64,000 nucleotides of DNA, taken from Fragum whitleyi. Its lineage: Eukaryota; Mollusca; Bivalvia; Cardiida; Cardiidae. The notes below the pieces were generated by a model. It was given only the letters and a program-made list of their open reading frames with translations, was not told where the DNA came from and searched no databases. Position numbers and translations under genes: made by a program. The stretch lies in assembly GCA_948146395.1 (NCBI GenBank), contig OX411543.1, positions 33,499,058-33,563,057 on the forward strand, given 5' to 3'. This document shows positions 63,345-64,000 of the stretch, piece after piece; the stretch's first letter is position 1, and each line of letters starts with the position of its first letter.

Positions 63345-63912
63345 GAACGTCGTGAAATCGACAAGTTAAGGTAGTGGAACCGTAATAGTTTCGCAACATT
63401 TCGGAACTTAATATCTTTCACAATGTTGACCGAGGTTTCGGAAAAAAATCATTAGGAAACCTCGGTTTACACTTTTAAAGTTCATTACTTCCGAGACGTT
63501 GCAAAACTATTACGGGTCCACTACCATAAATAATTTTGGGATGTTTTTCGAATGAAATTGATTGAGTGTTATGAGGGAGCTGTGAAAGATTTTCAATGAT
63601 GGTAAAATATGATAGATAATTCCGTCCAATTTGGCGATATAAGCGATATTTTTACCTTTCTTAATAAAACTTACGTACTTTTCTGATTTTGTGTTTTCAC
63701 GGAAAACCAGATGTATAAAAATTGACCCAAGTCAACAAAATCATGCAAAAATTTGATCGATTTGAATTGTTTATCATTCAGAACTATTTCTGGGCGTTTT
63801 AGTACAATACCGTTTTTTATGAGTAATTTTATTAAATTGTTGGAGCGCCGAGCGAGGGGTTTTGAATGGTTCTCATCGACATGAGTGTCAATTTCACGAT
63901 GTTACTAACTAT
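63345..63912 (-). mobile_element. CATCGTGAAATTGACA-type MITE carrying a nested insertion
   Basis: Left end ACGTCGTGAAATCGACAAG (63346-63364) and right end GTGTCAATTTCACGATGTTA. Bases immediately right of the nested MITE (ATAATTTTGGGATG, then AATGAAATTGATTGAG) continue the sequence expected from the intact copy at 52595. The orientation matches that copy. Confidence 0.65.
63370..63525. mobile_element. TTAA-type palindromic MITE nested in another MITE
   Basis: Left end GGTAGTGGAACCGTAATAG and right end CTATTACGGGTCCACTACC. It is preceded by TTAA and followed by ATAA (one change). It is the best preserved of three copies in the window and sits inside the 63345-63912 MITE. Confidence 0.7.
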
Positions 63913-64000
63913 GTCTTACACCAGTACAACTACACTATTTAAGCCGAGCCACCGGCTGCTCATCCCAATAGCGCGCGAAAGGGGTTTCAACATCTTACTA

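Overview
This window is nuclear DNA from an animal, most probably a bivalve mollusc. It is AT-rich, its genes are split by kilobase introns with GT-AG borders, and about half of what can be recognised is short repeats and non-autonomous transposons. The mollusc call rests on four things: Helentron-like elements with 145-173 bp tandem cores (the HINE/'pearl' architecture known from bivalves), tRNA-derived SINEs ending in a Meta-SINE-like tail, a decayed Penelope-like retroelement, and a gene of the short-chain-collagen-C4-like secreted family that is expanded in molluscs. The species cannot be named from the sequence.

Only two host genes can be supported. Gene 1 (+ strand, coding exons between 31752 and 44678) encodes a 176-residue secreted precursor: a signal peptide, an acidic propeptide ending in Lys-Arg, a Tyr/Arg-rich stretch, and two tandem six-cysteine modules of inhibitor-cystine-knot spacing. 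All four exons join in frame. Gene 2 (- strand, coding exons between 54162 and 50181) encodes a 257-residue secreted protein with a short coiled coil and a ten-cysteine C4-like domain, but no Gly-X-Y collagen stretch. Its four exons also join in frame and a poly(A) signal follows the stop codon. They look like unrelated single-locus genes encoding extracellular proteins; nothing indicates a shared pathway.

Layout. 1-10.5 kb: palindromic MITEs, a Helentron-like element (3.3-4.4 kb), a Penelope-like pseudogene on the - strand (5.4-7.3 kb), and a Tigger/pogo-like element (9.2-10.4 kb) nested in a MITE. 10.5-26 kb: two more Helentron-like elements (10.8-12.2 and 22.7-24.5 kb), MITEs, SINEs, and an 83-bp satellite (20.1-20.5 kb). 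26-45 kb: gene 1 in a dense field of foldback and TIR MITEs, several of which abut its splice acceptors. 45-54.2 kb: MITEs and gene 2, whose first intron carries a roughly 400 bp GA/CT microsatellite. 54.2-64 kb: no gene recognised; a duplicated promoter-proximal repeat, a foldback MITE, a SINE, and a MITE nested inside another MITE at the right edge.

I found no rRNA or functional tRNA gene, no CRISPR array, no intact transposase and no defence or biosynthetic cluster. The most informative signals are the two secreted-protein genes and the nested or empty-site configurations that fix transposon boundaries without any outside data.
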